NCBI RefSeq assembly: GCF_020497125.1
Contig: NC_059076.1
Location: 14,313,951 to 14,377,950, forward strand
Source: Mauremys mutica
Taxonomy: Eukaryota; Chordata; Testudines; Geoemydidae
Length of the DNA: 64,000 nucleotides
Reading direction: 5' to 3'
Shown here piece by piece: positions 1 to 11,649 of the stretch. The translations under genes and the position numbers were made by a program. The notes below the pieces were generated by a model. It saw only the letters and a list, made by a program, of their open reading frames with translations, was not told the DNA's origin and made no database searches. Position 1 is the stretch's first letter; each line of letters begins with the position of its first letter.

Positions 1-2209
1 GGTTTGTCCAGGCTGAAATTAGTGAGCACCGGCTCTGTTTTTTCCTGTGCCAGTTGTGCTGAGCAGTACACCCGTCTCCCAGAGCTTGTCCTGGCTTACA
101 GTCCCCAGAACAGCTCCGACCGCATATTTAACCAGATTGTAGGCCACACCTGCATGCTGGAGCAGTCATTAGATCCCTGCGTGCCTGAAATATTTCAGTA
201 GAGACAGATTCAAGGAAGTAGGGGCCTGATGGTGATCTTAGTGCCATCAATTTAACAACAGCTCCATTCACTTCAATGGAGCTACTCCAGATTTACAAAG
301 GTGTCGAGGAGATGCCAGCCCCAGATGTTTGGAGGACCTATTCAGACAATCATTCTTTGGCTGCAGAGTTTCTCTCTATTCGGCCCTGGGGTAAGCAGGC
401 TCTAACTTTAGTGCAGGATGATGTGTTAATAATCGAACCATTACAGGCCGCAGCAGAACCTGTTCCGATCATCTGCAGCCATAAAGACTTCTTCCTTACG
501 CAAGGCAACTGGATTTAGCTGGTACTGTGGATGAGTCGCCTGTAGGGGGTGCACATGTGCATATGGAACCCCACCCTCACGCACTCTAGATTCTGCTAAT
601 TTCCATTGCAGATAGATTTCAGATTCAGAAAGGCACCAACACTCAAATGCGCTCACTTCTGGGGTGGAAGAGCATCATCACACAGGCAGGGCAACAGCAC
701 TCAATGCCCACTGTCACTTGTTTATCCTTCTGAGATAGTGTTCTGGAGGCACGAGATAAAGTTTCAGGCGAATCACATCTTGGAGCAAACATTGCATTTC
801 CTATCTTCAGTGATGGATTAAAACTGGATTAAACAGACTGGCTGACTTGCGGGCTATGCTCTGACTATTCCCCACTCCATGGCATTTTTCACGGGTATCC
901 CAAAACGTCCTGACTTCATACAATCATAAAGAAGGAAGCATGGGGTTTGGGACACCATGCTTTTGCTCAGTCTGGGCCATGAGTTATTCTTTCAAGATGC
1001 AGCTAGCTAGTCAATCCACTTGATGTCTGCGTGGTTACTTTATAGTGTGTGGGGAATGTACTTTACCAACAAACGATAACTTGCATCACTGACAGTCTTT
1101 TCTGTTGGTGTAACTGAACAGGAGAGAGGGGACGGGGACGATAGGCAATTTTCTCAAGGAAAATTTTAATTTTGCCGAAATAGAAAATTGAAACAAAATA
1201 GTGTATTTGGTCTCAGGTTGACCTGAATCAAAACACTGGATCGGTTCAACACTAGTTTGTGTCCACCTGAGCTACCAAGATGCTTCATGTAGATGTAGCT
1301 TGGATGACTCCTGCTCCCATTCTCCTCTGTGGGCCAGGATGTCTGGTTGGATATACATCTCCCATGATGCACTGCAGGACCCTTTCTAGCATAACCACTG
1401 TGGTGCAGCCTGGGACTCCCATGGCCACAGTGCATCTTGGGAGATATAGTCTGACGGGGAAGCCCCGTCCATAAAGGACAACTGGGGCATGAGGCACTTG
1501 AACCTACAGCTTCCATGAGGCACCACAGTGGCTCAAGCTGGCACAATTTAGTGTTGAACCAAATAGAAACTAAACGTTTCAACATTTCCAAGAAATTTTG
1601 TTCCATGAATTTTCATCCCAATTTGGGACAAAACCAAACACTGAAATATCAGAATGTGCCATGGGGCTGGAACCCTCTGCTCTGCGTCTGCCCTCAGCTC
1701 CAAACGGTCTTGCTTCACAGTTCCCAGGGCCACTTCCTCCTAGGCCTTCTCTGCAGCCTCCCCCAGCAGTTGTCTACCAAGCCCTTCCTCCACCCGTTCC
1801 CTCTCCCTGGGGAGCTACTGTTGGCCTGGCACCTTGCTGCAGCTTTTCCCCAGGTCTCCTCCCACACCTTCTCAAATGGCTTCAGGCAAGCCTCTCCTGC
1901 CATCCATTCCTGGCCTCCACGCCACCAGGAACCGTGGCAGCCCTGACCCAGACCCCTCGCTCTCCAAGGGCTTCCCCAGACACCTGCTGTTCCTCTCTGA
2001 TCTCTCCTCCCTAGCGAGAACAGGAAGCATTTTATGTCCTGTTTCTGCCTTCTCAGCCGGCCTTGCTGCTCTCAGTTACCTGATCCCTGGAGTACAAATC
2101 CCAGGCCTGGGAGGAAAGCCTGGCCCAAGGGGGGGCGGGGCCTGAGCGCGTCCCAAAGGGTGTGACATTGGGTTGAATCCATGTATGTTCTGCTTGTGTG
2201 TGCGAATGT
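1..2209. other. Intergenic stretch, no gene recognised
   Basis: I see no supported gene here. Short reading frames occur on both strands, several overlapping one another around 1515-2150 in GC-rich sequence, with no splice signals or family resemblance. The part from about 1130 to 1660 is AT-rich at its edges with a GC-richer core and looks like an old interspersed DNA repeat. It has a loose counterpart at about 61260-61830, but I cannot name the family. Confidence 0.5.
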
Positions 2210-2370
2210 AGACCTGCAGAGTTGGGTGAAAAGGACCTGGGTTCAGACGGCGACTCTGCGTGACCCTGGGCGAGCTGCTGCAATAGGGGGATAACGGCCG
2301 TTCCCTTTCTCCCAGAGTGTTGGGAGGAGAAATCCGTAAACACCTGGCAGGCACTCACATGCCATGGAGA
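2210..2370 (+). repeat. MIR-like SINE fragment
   Basis: The stretch has the order of phrases typical of MIR/CORE-SINEs: a 'gacctgggttcaga' segment, a 'tgaccctgggcgagctgctgcaa' equivalent of the CORE, then a run about lack of counts and a 'cacctggcaggca' tail. It is diverged and truncated. Assignment is by eye only; a RepeatMasker run would settle it. Confidence 0.5.
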
Positions 2371-5055
2371 CCTTTGCCGTCTGCTGGGTTTAAGCTGAAC
2401 CATCTCTGCGGTAATTGGCTGCTGTCTTGCAGCAGGTTCCAGTGGAGAAAGGTAAAGGTTACTTAGCGGGCAGGATACTCTAAGGTGCTTAGCACCGGCT
2501 TAACTCTGCTTCCGTTGAAAGCAATGGTAAAACTCCCATTGCCCTGGGTTAGGCGCAGGCTGGGTGCTTCTGACAATCCCAGCTTGGTTGTTTAATCACA
2601 GGGTTTTATAGGCATGTTTTTGCATTGTAAATTCTGCCTTGATCAAATGCTGCGGCTACACCGGAGCTGCGTTTTTCTCCTGCAGGCTCCCAAACGGTGC
2701 GGCTATTTCTAGGTACCTGCTTTGGCCTTTGGGGTGTGCTTGGGTGGGTGAGGTCCAAGAACAGTGCTGTGCACTCAGGAGACCTGTGGAGGAATGATGT
2801 TATTGATGTATCCCAAGCAAGCAGGAGTCACCAAGTCCCTAGGAGTTTGGTGTGTACATCCACAGGCAGAATTTAGCCCTGCACGAATTCATGGATTGTA
2901 TATTTATTTATTTTGATTTTACATGCTCCTGTACAGAGGCCCATCCTGGGCTCTTTCTGAGCCCCCTTCCGTCACACAAAATTACAACATGTACATAAGC
3001 CACGCCCATAACAGCTTCACCTCTTTACAAAAAACAAAAAAACAAATAAAACCCACAGCCCCTCAGACCATATTCCATCCCATCCGACCCTTGTAGATCA
3101 AATACAATTTGGGGTAAGTCTCTGGCACAAAGGCAAGAAAAAGGCAGAAAGTCAGTACTGAAGCAAAAAATATTCTAACAAATATGGGTCACTTAGGGAC
3201 TTCACTGCTGACCAGAGGCTGCACACCATAGGCAGGCAGCACTTTATGGAAATGCTCAGGAGTGATGCCCTGCCCCATAAGGACAAGCCCCTGTAACTTG
3301 AGCAATGGGAAAACCCGCCAGGCCTGTAAGCAGTATAGGGCACATGATACACAGATAAGCAGTTCCAATTCCATCCAGTAGAAGGGCATGATAGACATTA
3401 GTGGTGGTAATATTATTTATTTGCAGCAGCACCCACAATGTGCTGGGCATTTGCAAACTCTTAGCGGCAATCCTTGCTGTGAGAAGCTCACCATCTGAAG
3501 ACAGAGGTCAGGAGAAGGGAGATAGCCATAGGCAACATATATACAATTTATATACTCACTGACTAGGTTATTACTGTTTTCCTCAGGCATACAGGATCAC
3601 TCAGAATCTGGTTGCTCACTGTCCAGCTAGACCATGGAAATGGACTTCTGATATATTCCCAAAAGACATTGTCACTGTGCACAAATTACATTTAAACCAG
3701 ATGAAGATCTGTCTCACTAGCGTCACAATTCTTCTCCTTGCCCACCAAGAAGAACCCTCCCCTTGAATTTCATAGCTAGCGTATTGAAAGCAACCAAAAG
3801 CACAAGGCCCAAAGACATTCCGTCCCAGGCCTGTGAGATTCATTCAAGAGCAGCTCCTCACATTCTCTCTCACTCCTGCCCTCAGATATTTGCTAGGCAA
3901 CAAAGATGGACGGGAGCTGCACTAAAATCAGTTGCCAGGGTTGTGAAAGCTTTCACCAGTCCTGGCAGTGTTTGAGCAACCTGTGAAGGGTCTTTTGGGC
4001 AAAAGCAAGATGAGGACCCACCTGTGCAGAGCTGGTCCCAAAGAACCACGCTTATTAGCTAGCCACAAACATACAAGGCCTAGCTATTCAGAGAATATGG
4101 CTCTGACTGGTTCCCTCTAGAACACAGAACAGAGGGAGTACCATCGGTGGGCACCCAGGCTACGTAAAGGGATACTACTCTATTCCGATACGCTACACTA
4201 TGTATGCAGGATCTCTCCCAGACTGGCGGTATACATTAGAATAATAAAAAATATGTGATCCCCATTGTATTAGGGACAAAGGACACCAAAGGCATCTCGC
4301 TTTGGCACAGCATGGGATTGACATTCCTCTCTCTGTGCACACTATTGCATAATGATCATCACTATACAGCCTCTGCTGCAGCTTTCGGATCAATAAAGGC
4401 AAAGCTACGCCCGCCCCATGTTCACCCAGAGCAAACACCATCTATAAAAGCGCTCGCAAAGCAAATATCCGGTCACACGGAAAGACACCTCTTCACTGCC
4501 CTAGGCAAACTGGCGTCTCTAGGCCCCCCCATAGCTCGCAGCCACACACGCAATAAACCACCGCCAAATATTTTGCTGCCCCTGGTATTTGCATATCCTA
4601 GGCAACCGCCTGATCTGGCTGCATAGGGGAGCCAAACGCCAGTGCATGTAATCAGCCCAAAACAATTCCTGATTCAGTGATTTGATTGCCATGCAGTGTA
4701 TCGGTAGGTTGTGTAGATCTATCAGCCACATAGGGCATTTCCCTCCACTCATAAGAAGTTGCTTGGTTTCCCCTCCTCTCCCATGAAACAAACAAAGCAG
4801 CTTTCATGTCTAAAAATTGGTTAGCCCCCGGGACTGATTTTCATGCACTGGAAAGGCAAGCAGTAGCCTGATTCACCACTGCATGGCTCCTGGGATTTCA
4901 GCGCAGTGACAGCTGCATAAAACTGGATCCAGGCCGTGGTGAAGTGAGCCTCCAAATGACACAGATAAGGAAGTTTCAAAATCAGCTAATATGTAGGCAC
5001 AGCCAGAATTCAAGGGCCGAAGACGAGTCTTAATGGGCACCATTTCTAAAGCCCC
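2371..5055. other. Intergenic stretch, no gene recognised
   Basis: No gene can be supported. Segments at about 2895-3160 and 3398-3490 look like old interspersed repeats, because AT-rich tails and CR1/L2-style phrases are present, but they are too diverged to name. The reading frames around 4193-4791 overlap on both strands and look like chance openings. Confidence 0.45.
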
Positions 5056-5247
5056 TACACCTCTACCTCGATATAACGCTGTGCTCGGGAGCCAAAAAAT
5101 CTTACCGCGTTAGAGGTGAAACCGCGTTATATCGAACTTGCTTTGATCCCCCGGAGTGCGCAGCCCTGCCCCCCCGGAGCACTGCTTTACCGCGTTATAT
5201 CCGAATTCGTGTTATATCGGGTCGCATTATATCGAGGTAGAGGTGTA
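5056..5247. mobile_element. TA-flanked MITE with long TIRs (Tigger/mariner-like)
   Basis: A 192-bp non-autonomous DNA transposon. Its ends are inverted copies: the left reads TACACCTCTACCTCGATATA and the right is its reverse complement. Further short inverted pieces (GCGTTATATC) repeat inside. Both edges are TA, as expected for the Tc1/mariner superfamily, which duplicates TA. It has no coding capacity. Tigger-like is my inference from the palindromic AT/CG-rich ends and the TA target; the family name is not certain. Confidence 0.8.
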
Positions 5248-6691
5248 TGTGATTTAGGCTTCCTGGTCACTTGGGGCCAGAGCCACAAAGATACTTGGGC
5301 ACCTAACTGCAACATTCAGATGCTGCTGACATGATCAGAACCACTGTTCAGCTGCGGCCCCTATGTCCCCTACGTTCCCACCAGGAGGCAGGCGCAAAGC
5401 GGACTAAGTTCTGATGTCACCCTTAGCCCACGCAGCATTCCCAGACTAAGCATTCCCCAACCTAGCCTCCTGCTAGGCCCAACCCTGCTGGTGTTCTCAG
5501 AGCGCACCTAGACGTTGGGCCTCACAAAAAAGCCGGACGGGGGATACACGTGTTTGAGACAGGATACTTAATAGCCAATTGCTTAGGGCCCTTGTGTGTT
5601 CTAGGCTTCTGTGTCCTGGGCCGTAGGCATTTTTGACAATTTTACCCCAAACCTCTCAGTTTTCCCTTGCTGTTTAACTCACAGTTTGGGGGAAACAGAA
5701 GAAGGGGACTTCAAATCCTTTTCCATTTGCAGCCACTCTGAAGGCAAAGGGAGGAAGTGTCTCCCTTTCTGACTAAGCAAGGTCACTGTTGACGTGGAAG
5801 AGGCAAATCTGATGCCTCCATTTACCCACCAGTAGAAAGGTAATTAGAGTGACTTACTGCCTATTGGATTAATGGATGTTGCAATGCACTTGGGGCTACT
5901 CAGCAGAATGTGCTATATACAGACAAATTATTGTTAGGATTTTCTTATTCCTATTTCTAATCACTAGCTTTTGCTGAGCTCCGTGGCATAGCATTTCGGT
6001 CCTGGCTGCCAGACACTTTAACCATCACAATTCTTGATCCCACTAGGTTTAATCGCTTTAAGCTTCTGCCCTATTTCTACTTCAGTTGGGTCTGATTCAA
6101 GAACTAAACCCACAATTTCCAGTCCTTTGCTTTTGTAAAATGTCATTTGGCTCATCACGTCAATCTTTTTTAAGGCACCAAGATTCCGATGACCTTCCCA
6201 CTCAAACAATTCCTGTGGATGGGTCCTGAGGCTTCACCCAATCAACCAAACAAACTCTCTCACGTAAACCCCCGCTGAAAAGCATAATCCACAGCAGAGA
6301 TGTGCAGGACGTGCTAAGCCAAACCATAACACTTTATGAGTTTGTGTTGAGTGAGATTATAGCTGAGCCATTAAAGAAAAGTGATAATATAATTATATTT
6401 AACCTTCTTGGAGGAAGAAGCGTCTACCAGAAACTAGGACAGTGACACTAAACTTTAGAAAGGAGGATTTCAAAGACATGGAGAAACTAGTCAAAAAACA
6501 CCCTGAACCAAGAGTAAGAGCAATGCAGCCATAAACTCAATTTAACTGGCTGGTTCTATAAGTACTTTGCATTGCTAGCGAGGCACAAAGTAGCCAGCGA
6601 CACCAGTGAATCGGGCTTACTTTGCACTAGAGAACAGGATTACACAAAGTACCAGGGGGTGGGGAGACACAATTCTCATCCTCATTTCTTA
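5248..6691. other. Intergenic stretch, nothing recognised
   Basis: No gene, RNA gene or confidently classifiable repeat is visible. The longest reading frame here (6018-6209, minus) is 63 codons and has no family features. Confidence 0.45.
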
Positions 6692-6976
6692 GGGTACATC
6701 TATACTACCCGCTGGATCGGGGGGTAGTGTTCGCTGGATTGGGGATCAATTTATTGTGTCTCATCTAGATGCATTAAATCGATCCCAGAATCGACACCCG
6801 TACTCCACCTTGGCAGGAGGAGTAAGTGGAGTTGACGGGGGAGCCACGGTGGTCTACTCGCCGCCGTGAGGACGGCCGGGTAAGTCGAACTAAGATACTT
6901 CGACTTCACCTACTCAAATAGCTTAGCTGAAGTTGTGTATCTTAGTTCGAACCCTCCCGCTAGTGTAGCCCAGGCC
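6692..6976. mobile_element. Harbinger-type MITE with TTA target duplication
   Basis: A 285-bp element flanked by TTA on both sides (6689-6691 and 6977-6979). The left end reads GGGTACATCTATACTA and the right end is the inverse of GGCCTGGGCTACACTA. These ends closely resemble those of the full-length PIF/Harbinger element at 47101-51340 in this same window, so it is probably a non-autonomous derivative that used the same transposase type. No reading frame of note. Confidence 0.75.
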
Positions 6977-6979
6977 TTA

Positions 6980-8741
6980 GAAAGAGTCAATACGTGTGCT
7001 GCAAATGCCATTGAAGTGAAGGGAGTGACACTGATTTGGACTAGCTAAGGAGGTCTCCTTAATTTTTACAAAGACAAGTTCATGGATGTTTGTTCCTGGG
7101 CTAGAACCACGTCTTGGTTTTAGAATGGAACAAAGTTTTAGAGCCCGGTTATAAATCCCTAAGACTAGAGATGCTTGATTCTCAAAGCACAGCGTCAGAT
7201 CTTGATGTGAACATTCCCAAAGTCCAAGCACGTTCGAATCTGGGGTCCTGATTTAACCCAGCCATGACATTTAGATTGGAGAAAGACCCTCGGCTGCTAT
7301 AAATATCTTCATTAATTTCTCTGGATTTATGCTAATTTACAGCAGCTGAGATCCGGCCCCAGTATCCCTACATAACGTTCCACTCAGATTCAGGCCTCTC
7401 CTTACCAACAAGAGTATAATGGGAATACTGACAATTCTTAGCAGTGCACTGATCGCTCATCTGCTCCTTTCCCGCCTCACACTTGAGTTGTCCACAGTAC
7501 CATGAAACTGAAGGATGCCTCAGGCAGGAGGAGTGACCAGCAGCGATCACCCAGAAGCATCTACCTCTTGCTACCAACATATTTTGAAATGTGAACAAGA
7601 TGTGGCAACCCTTCGCCGCGTCTGCTGCTTTTTCTTTCATGTGCTAATACGGCACACTGTGCTTATCTCGTTTCATTTATTTGTGGCACGCCTGTTTGCA
7701 ACATTTCCCACAGAAACCAACCGAGCCTGTCTTCTGTGCCAAATGTAGCCACAAAGGTTATGACCCTGCCTCTATTTTCATTTGCCTTGCAGATTCTTAA
7801 CTCAAGATGATGACCTAATGTGCCAGTGCTGGTGACCATAAGCCATGGAAGAACTGGCCAGGTGTAGCTGTAGCCTGCCTCTTGCCTGGCTCTGACAGTG
7901 TCAAAAACTTCACTTGAACTAGGGCTCAGTGACTAGCACAGTGAATAGCTAAATAAGAGTCGTAAGCTTGGTCAGTAGGAAGAGCTCACTCGGGGCTTGC
8001 TCTGGCAATGTGCTAAGCATAACCTGTGAGATGCGGCCCATCCTTAGACTCCCATCAAAGTTAGTGGGAGCTGACAGCGCTCGCATTTCTGAGGATCAAG
8101 ACTTAGCTGCATCCCTCAGCCAGTACAACGTGGGATTTTTTTTCACCCTTGTATTAGCATTTTTAGATGCAGGAATTTATTTCCTCTTGGCAGATGTGTC
8201 AGAAGGTTAAGGCAATCCCAGAGCTGACTGCAATATATATTTGCTTTCATAAAGGGTTAAATAGGCAGCAGGTATTCTTGGGCGTATGTTCATAATGCAG
8301 GTGGCAATGATGCTTAAAAGGAGGCACCTTTCTTTGTTCCCTTAATGATTCACTACTTGGGAGTGTGGGAATTAACTTGTATAAATTTTTGCTAGTACGT
8401 AGATACACCTAGATCCTGAAATAGTGGATTGGTGAGAACCTGTTACAGAAACTCTATGCATTGTCCTGGTGGCACAGAAAAAACAGAGACTGGAAGTGGC
8501 AGCATAGCACTCCGCCTAGATACGAGGAAATAGTCTTTTGCAATTTTTTTATTTCTTGCATTTTGCATCTTATTAAAAAGACCCATTGGCCACCAGTAGC
8601 AATGCACATTAAGAAAGGCCTGATTTCAAATGGAACCTCAACCCAGGCTCACTTGTTGGGCCTAAACTTTTGCAGCTGGAAGATTATTGTGCGGGCAGTT
8701 GGTGTAATTTAAACATCTCTGTGCTTGGGCCTGCGTGACAG
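6980..8741. other. Intergenic stretch, nothing recognised
   Basis: No supported gene. The frames at 7368-7748 overlap on both strands and have no splice or domain support. Confidence 0.45.
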
Positions 8742-8998
8742 CTAGTTAAACATCTGTGTCAAGTATCAGAGGGGTAGTCGTGTTAGTCTGGTTCTGTAGA
8801 AGCAGCAAAGAATCCTGTGGCACCTTATAGACTAACAGACGTTTTGCAGCATGAGCTTTCGTGGGTGAATACCCACTTCTTCAGATGCAAGATGCATCTG
8901 AAGAAGTGGGTATTCACCCATGAAAGCTCATGCTGCAAAACGTCTGTTAGTCTATAAGGTGCCACAGGATTCTTTGCTGCTTCTAGTTAAACATCTGT
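8742..8998. mobile_element. Foldback Penelope-like insertion with 16-bp target duplication
   Basis: The 16-mer CTAGTTAAACATCTGT occurs at 8742-8757 and again at 8983-8998, marking a target-site duplication. Between them is a palindrome: arm 8798-8889 and arm 8893-8984 are inverted copies over 92 bp with one mismatch, separated by AGA. The left side extends further outward (8758-8797, 'tatcagaggggtag...') than the right. The arm sequence belongs to the same repeat family as 9378-9504. I assign that family to Penelope-like elements from memory of amniote repeats; this is inference. Each arm carries the boxes of a hammerhead-like core (see findings). Confidence 0.8.
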
Positions 8999-9377
8999 TG
9001 CTCCAGCGCCTAATTACAGATGTGACACTGTAAGTATTTATAGGCAGTGCAAAAAGGGCGGCTGGGTTTTAAAGATTTGCTCTGTGGTCCCTTTGTGAGG
9101 CTAAGTCTGTCCCTCAGTTGGGTGGGAGTTGGAGAGAAACACATCCATGGGGGTTCTAACCTATGTGCCTCATTGATGATGATGGTCACAAACGACCTGT
9201 ATAGAGCTAAGACACTGTTCTTCCCTGAGTGTATCTCTAGCAGCTTTCGATTCCTTTTGCGATGCTGGGGTGCAAGAGCTATAACTTATCCACCATCGGC
9301 CTTTCATGAAATACTTTCATTTTGGTGGGAAATAACCTTAAATAGCCATAAATAAGTGAAACATCGAGCTAGCTAGC

Positions 9378-9504
9378 ATGCATCCAACGAAGTGGGTATT
9401 CACCCACGAAAGCTCATGCTCCAATACGTCTGTTAGTCTATAAGGTGCCACAGGACTCTTTACTGCTTTTACAGATCCAGACTAACACGGCTACCCCTCT
9501 GATA
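9378..9504 (+). mobile_element. Penelope-like element fragment, 9-bp target duplication
   Basis: A 127-bp copy of the same family as the foldback at 8758-8982, here in single orientation, running from 'gaagtgggtattcaccca' to the terminal 'cagactaacacggc...ctgata'. The direct repeat CTAGCTAGC flanks it at 9369-9377 and 9505-9513, although that target is itself internally repetitive. The copy is strongly 5'-truncated and non-coding. The family assignment is tentative. Confidence 0.7.
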
Positions 9505-9754
9505 CTAGCTAGCTATGGCATCTATAGAGCACAGGTCACCATAGCATGCAAATCACCCCGGTGTCTTTTATACCCAAGGTTAAAATTTGCATTTCAAAGC
9601 TGAGGGACTGAGAGATGGTTTCCTAGTGGTGCTGAAACCAGTGACCATTTAGAACCAAGTGCCATATTCTTGGCTAGTGCCCAAAGTGATGCTACATACC
9701 TTGTTGGTAGTCTCCTGCAGGCTAGATAAGATAGGCTTGATTCTCCTTTGCAGA

Positions 9755-9949
9755 GAGGAGAGATAGCTCAGTGGTTTGAGCATTGGCCTACTAAACCCAA
9801 GGTTGGGTTGTGAGTTCAATCCTTGAGGGGGCCACCTAAGGATCTGGGGCAAAATCAGTACTTGGTCCTGCTAGTGAAGGCAGGGGGCTGGACTCGATGA
9901 CCTTTCAAGGTCCCTTCTAGTTCTAGGAGATTGGTATATCTCCAATTAT
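9755..9949 (+). mobile_element. tRNA-derived SINE with CR1-like tail
   Basis: The head resembles a tRNA gene: an A-box-like TAGCTCAGTGG at 9764-9774 and a B-box-like GAGTTCAATCC at 9812-9822, spaced as in RNA polymerase III promoters. The 3' half ('ctggactcgatgacctttcaaggtccctt') matches the style of CR1 3' ends, so the SINE was presumably mobilised by CR1 machinery. This architecture is known for SINEs of cryptodiran turtles and supports the suggested host. It is not a functional tRNA gene: there is no acceptor stem or anticodon arm I can fold. Confidence 0.8.
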
Positions 9950-11593
9950 TACCTTTGCACCTCAGTGGCAGACTAAAGACTTCTGAAGAGAGTGGTGGAG
10001 AGCATTACATTTCTGCTGCCAGAGTGGCGTAGTGGGAGGAGAAATAGTGTCAAGGAGCATCAGGCTGCTTAATCTTCAAGTTAGGCTACCCATGGTAAGT
10101 ATCTTGTACGTGCTCCTCGTATCCTGAAGGATCTCCAGATACTTTGCAAACGTAACCAGCAGCCCTCCAGTTATTGCACAGGGATCACGTTACCTGTTGT
10201 CCAACTGCATCAACGGCATATGACCCCCCTAAAGTACAGGACTGCATGTGAAGAATGTCTTCACCAATCCAAGCTTTCAGGGGGAAGACAGGCAGGCGGG
10301 CTGGGCATGCTATAATTACCCACGTTGCAATTTGGCCAGGACAAGGGATACACCCCTTACTCTAGTGAAAAGCATCGAGAGATCTTTAATGGAGACGGCC
10401 TCATTCTGACATGCTAGAGTGACACACCCCTTTTGCACAGCGGTCACTGACTACACAAGGTGCACTGCCTCCACTACCCTCTGAACACCAGCACCACGTC
10501 CTTCAACGCCTAGGTGGAGAGAGGAAATGTAGGGCCACGGAATTCGGTCGGGGAGGCCCCTCTGGGAGAAGTAGTTGAGTACACTGGAATGCCTAGGAGA
10601 GCAGCCATAAGACAGAAACACCTGGCAGCTGGAACCAGGACTTTCTGCACCGCATCAGGGACAGGAATGTAACATGGAGAAAAGGCGGGGGGGGGGGGGG
10701 TATTCGGGGAACGCCCATGGAGTGAGGAATGCTCCCATGACCAAGTGGCATAAAAGCCCAAAATCTTCATTGCATCCTGCACTGCATGGCTCTTGCTGTT
10801 ACCATCTGGTTTGCTAACATACATAGCTGGACTCTTTCGTGGCACTTGTCTGTGTATGTGAGCTACGAGGGCCAAAATCCCCATTACTAGCGGCAGCATA
10901 GCTGTGGGCGAGGTCGCACCTCCATGACAGACCACCCAAGCGCTTGGCCCCACGGCACTGAAGGATGTGGCCATGCCTGCTGACAATGTGTGTTGTCTTA
11001 TGTATCCCATCTTGCACAGAGAGCTGAGCGGTAGCTGTGGCCACTCTGTGGCACTACCCTGTGATATCACCTGTTTAATCAGCGTTCTCCAGGCTGCCAT
11101 GTCATTCCCAATGCATCATTTTCAAGACAGGAGTAATGGGGTGGGGGGTGGGGGAGCCAGACGCCTCCTTGCATTGGCAGAGACATAATTAGTAAACTAC
11201 CCACTGCACCTGTGGGCCTTGGTACGCTTTGTAATTGGAGGTACTGTACCTGTGTGTTTCCCAACCAGGCCTGAGGGCTTGTCTGCTGAGGCCTGGCCTA
11301 CTTCCCGTCACGCCGCATGAGATCAGCAGGTTGGAACCTCTGACTCTCTCCTGGTCTAACACTGACTGGACAGGAGATGGGCATTTCTCCTTTGAGGGCC
11401 CATAGGTATTTCCCCCTGGGCATAGGGCAGTTATCACCCAGCATTCACAAATCATGAGACGCCCCCCCCCCCCAAATCATGAGATTGCCTTGCAAATTAT
11501 TGTCTGTCTATTGTGCTTTTTCTTTGTCTTCCAGTTTTCTAGCTCACTGCATGGTTTCAAGCTTTCCGGCTCAGCCCTCAGGGCTAGAAATGT
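9950..11593. other. Intergenic stretch, no gene recognised
   Basis: No supported gene. A 196-codon frame on the minus strand (11100-10510) is unusually long for this background, but its translation shows no domain and it overlaps other open frames. A poly-G run (about 10687-10700) and a poly-C run (about 11462-11473) are present. Confidence 0.4.
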
Positions 11594-11649
11594 ATTCTTT
11601 TTAATATACAGACTAACACGGCTGCTACTCTGAAACCATTCTTTTTAAT
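11594..11649 (+). mobile_element. 32-bp Penelope-like micro-insertion with 12-bp duplication
   Basis: The 12-mer ATTCTTTTTAAT occurs at 11594-11605 and 11638-11649. Only 32 bp lie between, and they read as the extreme terminus of the Penelope-like family ('cagactaacacggctgctac'), also seen at the end of the copy at 9378-9504. It is best read as an extremely 5'-truncated insertion. Confidence 0.75.

Noticed and set aside
1166..2145. Cluster of 100-146-codon frames on both strands
   Set aside because: Mutually overlapping frames in old repeat and GC-rich sequence; no splice structure.
8461..9355. Possible further EGF-family ligand exons (EREG or BTC) elsewhere in the window
   Set aside because: These genes neighbour AREG in amniotes, so I looked for the six-cysteine pattern in the listed frames, but found it only in AREG exons 3 and 4.
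9755..9830. tRNA-like segment with A and B boxes
   Set aside because: No closed acceptor stem or anticodon arm, and it is fused to a CR1-like tail, so it is a SINE head and not a tRNA gene.
10510..11100. 196-codon minus-strand frame
   Set aside because: No domain or signal is visible, other frames are open in the same place, and no splice or promoter context supports it.
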